Positions 59,143-64,000 of a stretch of DNA of 64,000 bases are shown piece after piece (positions within the stretch are counted from its first letter, which is position 1; each line of letters starts with the position of its first letter). The translations under genes and the position numbers were made by a program. Source of the DNA: Cephalotus follicularis (Eukaryota; Streptophyta; Magnoliopsida; Oxalidales; Cephalotaceae); NCBI GenBank assembly GCA_001972305.1, contig BDDD01000060.1, forward strand, positions 520,239 to 584,238, given 5' to 3'. The notes beneath the pieces were generated by a model. The model did no database searches. It saw only the letters and a list, made by a program, of their open reading frames with translations, and was not told the origin of the DNA.

Positions 59143-59777
59143 TGTAATAACCAGAAATTTTGAATTATAATGTTAAGAAGTATGTTCTTTTACTTGGTAT
59201 CTTGTTTACATCATGTTCTATGTTGAAAACGTCGTTTACAGGGGATAAAGTGTCGACGGTATAGTTTTAAGCATCAGCGCTTAGTATTAACTATCGAACG
59301 GATGCTTCTAACGTCGACAGGCCAAGACAAAGTCACCTAAGCGGTGGCGGTTTATTAAAGCTGTGATGCTTTGAAGGTAAACCATCGACGCTTGGACCTC
59401 TTCTAACACCGGTTAAAAACATGGGTTTTTTTAACTTGGACGAACTCCTCCAACCGATGACGCTTTGACAAAAGCGTTAGCGCTTGAATGAAATCGACGA
59501 CGCTCTAAAAGTAAGCTTCGACGCTTTGAAGTCAAGGATTTCTAATCAACTTGGACGAAACCCGTGAGCGATGACGCTTGGAAGTGAAGCACCAACACTT
59601 TGGTCTGCAGACCATTTGCCCAAGTCTAAGTTTTTGTCTTTTAGTGAGTAAATTAATATAAATAATGGACAAGTGTCAAGCCAGGGAGGGACAAGACCAT
59701 ATATTTTATGTTGGTATGCCAAGTATCACCATTTGATTGGTGGAATTAGGCACACGGGCAACTAAAAGAGGTGACTC

Positions 59778-59827
<50 letters not shown>

Positions 59828-61136
59828 CTTTCTCCCCAAGTAACTCAGCCTATATATGCATGATTGTGACCTAATTTTAGTTAGTTTTAGCTGAGAAGAG
59901 AGTGTGGTCTGCTAATATTGAAGAGGAGAACTCAATAAGAGAAAGAAAGAAGGAAAGAATTACATCAAAGTAAGGAAAATCCAATACCCATTTTTTACTA
60001 AAGTTTCCTCTGTTATTTTCTAAGATTATGTAGCAGATTGTTTTATTCATATCTTGCTAATTTATTTATGAAATTTTGAATGGTTTAATGTTTTGGAAAC
60101 TTTAAGCTGTCTTTTTCAACTGTTATGTTTTGTGGTTTTCAAAATTCTGTCGAATTCTTGATGAGAATCCATGTTTTATTTTACTGCTCATGTGTGGCTA
60201 GCATATGGAACTAGTGACTTTAAAAATTCATAGCAGTTTCGTTTCTTAGCCAAATCTTATGAACTTTAGCTTTCTGTAATTGTTGAGATGTATACTTTAA
60301 CTTCACAGTTTTATGCTTTCTCAGAAAATGATTACTTCTATATGAAATGAAAATTTTAGAAATGTTATGCAAAAGTTGTTTTATGAATGCATTTGAGTTA
60401 ATTACTCAAATGAAGAGAAAGGCTTTATGAATTGTGAAAGGAAATGAAATGAAATGAACCACTCTTGAATTGCGATCCAAGAGGGAATAATCCGAGAGGG
60501 ATTAATGTTATGGAGTGAAATGTTCACAAACATCCATGTGATGTAAGGATAGTAATCGGGGAGTGCACAATGCCCCGGTGAAGCGAAGTTGAAAGGGTTC
60601 ATTATGTTTTATAACCCCTAAGTTTATGAAATGTTCTGGTTATGTGTTATAATCAGAAAATGAAATGTGATAAAGTATGTTTACTATGAAAACCTTACTG
60701 GGCTATTTAAGCTCATTCCTTGCAATGTTTTGTTTTCAAATAAAATGTTTTCAGGAAATGATTGAATGAAGAATGCGAACCTTAGAGGGAGCTCATAAGA
60801 AGAAGTTTGGAAAGAAATGTGCTATGCAATAGTGTTTGCATAAACTAATTTTGGAATGTAATAAGATATTGTTTTTCCGCTGTGTAATATTTATGAGAAA
60901 TGATGCTTAAATGTAAAATTCTATGAATGTTATGGTTTATGACATGTTTAGACAAGATGAAGATGTTTGAAGCTTGAATTCAAAGTGAAGTAATGTGTGG
61001 AAAAGGATGAGGATTTAATGGTCTATGCTAGCATTAGCCAAGTGTGCTAAAAGATGTAATGGTTCACCCCACGTAACGCACCAACTCCTCGAGGTTCGCT
61101 TTGAGCATTTAGCGGACTCGGATCAGGGGCGTTACA
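59143..61136 (+). mobile_element. Solo LTR F (Ty3/gypsy) inside LTR E
   Basis: Starts TGTAATAACCAG and ends GGGGCGTTACA, with perfect ATCCC duplications (59138-59142 and 61137-61141). (GA)n at 59781-59823 precedes a TATATATG stretch and a leader-like zone. CTTACTGGGC...GCTCATTCC, a T-rich tract and TTTTCAGG at 60695-60755 match the usual Tekay LTR arrangement. GTCGAC/GCGACGC motifs lie at 59245-59600. No coding. Confidence 0.9.
59781..59823. repeat. (GA)n microsatellite in LTR F
   Basis: Pure GA run of about 43 bp just upstream of the presumed transcription start. Confidence 0.95.
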
Positions 61137-61141
61137 ATCCC

Positions 61142-61225
61142 TGCTAGTTAAAGCAGTAGCAACAGTACAGTCGAGCTAAAGGTTCATTTGTCGAACATTT
61201 CCAAAATGCTGCCAACTGTCGATTA
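61142..61225 (-). repeat. LTR E, right part
   Basis: 84 bp continuing LTR E after F, with CAGTACAGTCGAGCT as in K2 near 20875. Cut at 61226 by LTR G. Confidence 0.7.
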
Positions 61226-61719
61226 TGTAATGACCAGAAAAATTTTGTTGAATTTATATGGAAATATGGTTTCCATTGTTGAGATTGGCAAATATTTGAA
61301 GGGACCCATGATATGACACTAACGCTCGGGGGGTTCCGCTCACCGGTGAGCGGACAAGGGGTCCCGCTGCCCGGATAGTGGGCAGGGGCTCGGGGGCGGC
61401 GCCCCCGGAAGAAAATCGAAACTGGCTATTTGTATATGTGGTCGAAACAGAAGAAAGTGGGCTAAACCGCCGATGGTGTGAGGTTAAGCAGTGACACTTT
61501 GGACGTCAACTGGCGATGCTTAGACCCCTTCTGACGCCGGTTAAAACTAGTGAGTGTTCAATTTGGACAAATTCCTCTAACCGATGACGCTTGGATGAAA
61601 GCGGCGACACTTGGTGCAACCGACGACGCCTTAAATGTAAGTTTCGACGCTTTGAAAATCAAGTGTTAAGGTTAACCTGGAGGAGACTGAAAGCGGCGAC
61701 GCTTTGAAGGAAAGCGTCA
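61226..61719 (+). repeat. LTR G (plus oriented), first 494 bp
   Basis: Starts TGTAATGACCAG like LTR F. Within 61336-61407 it has three consecutive GC-rich inverted repeats, then GCGACGCTT-type motifs at 61500-61719. Interrupted by LTR H at 61720. Confidence 0.75.
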
Positions 61720-64000
61720 TGTCACACCCGTTTTCCCAAGAAGGCAACATTAAAGCGGTAAGGCAAACGACACAACATAATTCAGCTTATGCAATAATCC
61801 AATAAACAAAAACCTTCAGTAGCGGAAGCAATAACATGAAATAAGCTGAATTTAAATATGTATCACGCATCCCATACTACGTGATACCCACAAGTTTATA
61901 TAAAACCCAATAACATTGTCGATCGCCCATAAACGGAGCGTGATAATACAGTACAAATAAAATAAACCCAAGTTACAAAATCCAGTTACATAGTCATTGT
62001 TCAGTAATCCAGTACATGATAATTAAGAGAAACAACTCAGTCTTCTCTTTAAGTCTCCTTGCGTGCTCCATGTCCAAAAACCCATTTCATCAATCTGTTA
62101 CAGTAGGGGGTTAGCCTTTGTCCTCACTCGGCTAAGTAGAAAAGCTTATGTATGCAGTTCAAGATCAAAGGTAATGCGTATCATGGATGAATGCATGGTG
62201 ATGCATCATGACATGTAATTTTCACAGTAATTTTATCTCCGTATGTACATATATAAATATATGCATGTTATAGTACAGGTATAACATCATAAGTTATATC
62301 AAACACAGGTAGTAATTATGTCCCAAAAAGGAAACAGACAAGTAGGTCGTCATAACCGTCACCACCTCCTGGCCTCAATGTCATGCACTCTTACCCCATC
62401 CCCGTTTGCGAACGGTTTGGAGCAAGTCCTCCGTATGTTGCTTAGCACGGCGGCTAAACCAACAGCAGGTTACTAGCACAGCGGCTGAGTAATCAAGAGC
62501 TTACAATCATAGTTCAATACAAGTCAAGCAACAAAATATGATTACTTGATCAAATATATTTGTTTAAAATATATTACCAATTATCAGGTTGTTATAAGTT
62601 GTAATACTTAAAATAATACATTTCTCCGTCTTTGGGAATACTCCCCCGGTCATTTGAAAATATAAGTTTATATTTGTCAAATATACATTTTCTTACCAAA
62701 AATGATTATAATAATCATGCAAGTTTTCCAAGATGGTTAATATATTCAGTAATCAACCACAATGCAATTCACAGTAATAATGCAAACATATGCTCAAAAT
62801 GCATCTAGGATCGTTTCTAGAGTGGTTTCGGGGCTAACGGGTCCCATTCGAGTGAAACTCTTCCAAACAGAGGGATAAGCGTCGATGTTTATCCCAAAGG
62901 CGTCGACATCTTTTACCCTAAGGCGCCAACATTGGGTGCAGTTATTCCCAGGCGTTTTTGGACGAAAGACATCGATGCTTTTCCAAAGATGTCGATGTCT
63001 TTATGATACCAGGAGGTATTAGCTCGTGAATCTTGATTATAAAGGTTAGAATCCGGCCCTTTAATCCTTCATATAAACGAATCTCACTCTCTCAAAGTGT
63101 AATGCATGCTACTGGTTAATAGGGAATGTAACCAGAACATCATTTCATGAATAAAACATGCAATCACCAAGGCAGTTCACCAACAACAGTAAGCACTACT
63201 GTTCTGCAATACCCATAAAAGGCGTCGATGTCTTCCCAAAGACAACGATATCTTTTGCATTCACACACGAAGGCATAACACTACTGTTCTACAAAGCCCA
63301 GGAAAGGCATCGATGTATTTACTCAAGCATCGATGTCTTTCACAAAGGCATCGACGTCTTTATGTAGACATCGACGTCTACCCAACCCAGAACATTTTCC
63401 CCATAAAATTAACACACCAAGCCATTACTAATCCATCCTTTACACAAACCAGTTCATATATTCATGTAAATTATACATGCATGGTTACTCCGTATTTCAC
63501 AGTAATCATCACAGAAGTCCAGAGATTACAATTCACCCATTAACATGCAATTCATCAATGGCATTCATTATCTTAGAACTCAAAATGCATGTATAAGAAT
63601 CATCACTTTCCCCTACCTTATTGTTCCAAGTTAGGAACTGGAAAGTCCACCCCTTTAAGTTCCAAACTGGTTACAGCAGCCTCTAGGTCCTTCCTGTTGC
63701 TGCAAGCCACCAGCTCCAAGTTCCAAGCTCCAACCAAGTTCAACAATGGTGGTTATCACCTTCTCCCACTCACTGGTTTCCTCCTCTTCCTTTCCTCTGG
63801 TGTTTTACACGAGAGAGAGAGAGGTTGGGAGGGGGTTGTTCTTATACAGATGGCTCCCCCATCCTCTTTTTCCTTGTATTCAATGAACACTCTCGTGTTC
63901 TCTCCCTCTTTCCCAGAACACTGCATTCCATTTTGTTTTCTTCTCATGTTTTCTTTTGCAGGTTGCATGCATGGTAACACTTGTTACCTACTTCACCCTT
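61720..64000 (-). repeat. LTR H, chromovirus B family (runs off the window)
   Basis: Starts TGTCACACCCG inside LTR G (5 bp before: CGTCA) and matches both B LTRs throughout, giving the fullest copy of that LTR here. It has the acceptor-like block at 62096-62135, TAGCACGGCGGCTAA repeats near 62440, motif groups at 62878-63000 and 63220-63380, and a CT-rich promoter-like zone near 63750-63840. Its right end and any internal region are outside the window. Confidence 0.87.
62878..63380. promoter_or_regulatory. GTCGAC palindrome clusters in LTR H
   Basis: TCGA cores at 62882/62903, 62972/62992, 63225/63245 (decayed) and a run at 63310, 63330, 63351, 63371. Spacings within groups are 20-21 bp. Confidence 0.75.

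Overview
This window looks like nuclear, repeat-rich DNA from a flowering plant. I find no convincing host gene, rRNA, tRNA or CRISPR array. Nearly everything is LTR retrotransposon: Ty3/gypsy chromoviruses (zinc-knuckle gag, DTG protease, RT-RNase H, HHCC/DDE integrase, C-terminal chromodomain, initiator-Met tRNA primer site, TGTAAC/TGTNAC...TTACA/TGACA ends) and Ty1/copia elements (PR-INT-RT-RH order, UBN2-like gag). The lineage names used (Tekay/Del-like, SIRE-like) are inferences from visible domains.

Layout. (1) 1-8546: chromovirus 1, plus strand, both LTRs, pol broken by stops, a frameshift and an in-frame RT deletion. (2) 8547-10938: 3' end and LTR of a SIRE-like copia element. (3) About 10939-33846: copia A, plus strand. 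It is interrupted by solo LTR K1 (12254-16012), solo LTR K2 (18702-21910), an unidentified segment (23330-25676) and chromovirus B (25677-33428, minus). (4) From 33847: LTR E, inserted in the 3' LTR of copia A. E contains chromovirus C (34326-57605, minus), solo LTR F (59143-61136) and LTR G (61226 on), and G contains LTR H (61720 to window end). Chromovirus C is itself split by copia B (39424-50447, minus) and solo LTR D (53306-55819), and copia B contains solo LTR I (48016-50026). Target-site duplications that I could read directly support K1 (TGTAT), C (TATAC), copia B (ACTTG), I (AAAAC) and F (ATCCC), and near-perfect ones support K2 and D. The order copia A > E > C > copia B > I is five levels deep.

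All coding regions are decayed. Many of the premature stops I checked fit C-to-T or G-to-A changes (CGA to TGA, CAG to TAG, TGG to TAG/TGA), as expected of cytosine-methylated DNA. Both copia RTs have lost a different catalytic Asp of YVDD, chromovirus 1 lacks the RT catalytic segment, and the protease motifs of C and copia A are altered.

The most unusual signal is in the LTRs. Nearly all of them, from both superfamilies, carry clusters of short palindromes centred on GTCGAC (for example AAAGACGTCGACGTCTTT or CAGTCGACTG and their CpG-decay forms). Centres lie about 19-23 bp apart, often in pairs, which is roughly two DNA helical turns. The two copia leaders carry series of hairpins presenting a repeated loop. 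K2 carries a four-subunit higher-order minisatellite.
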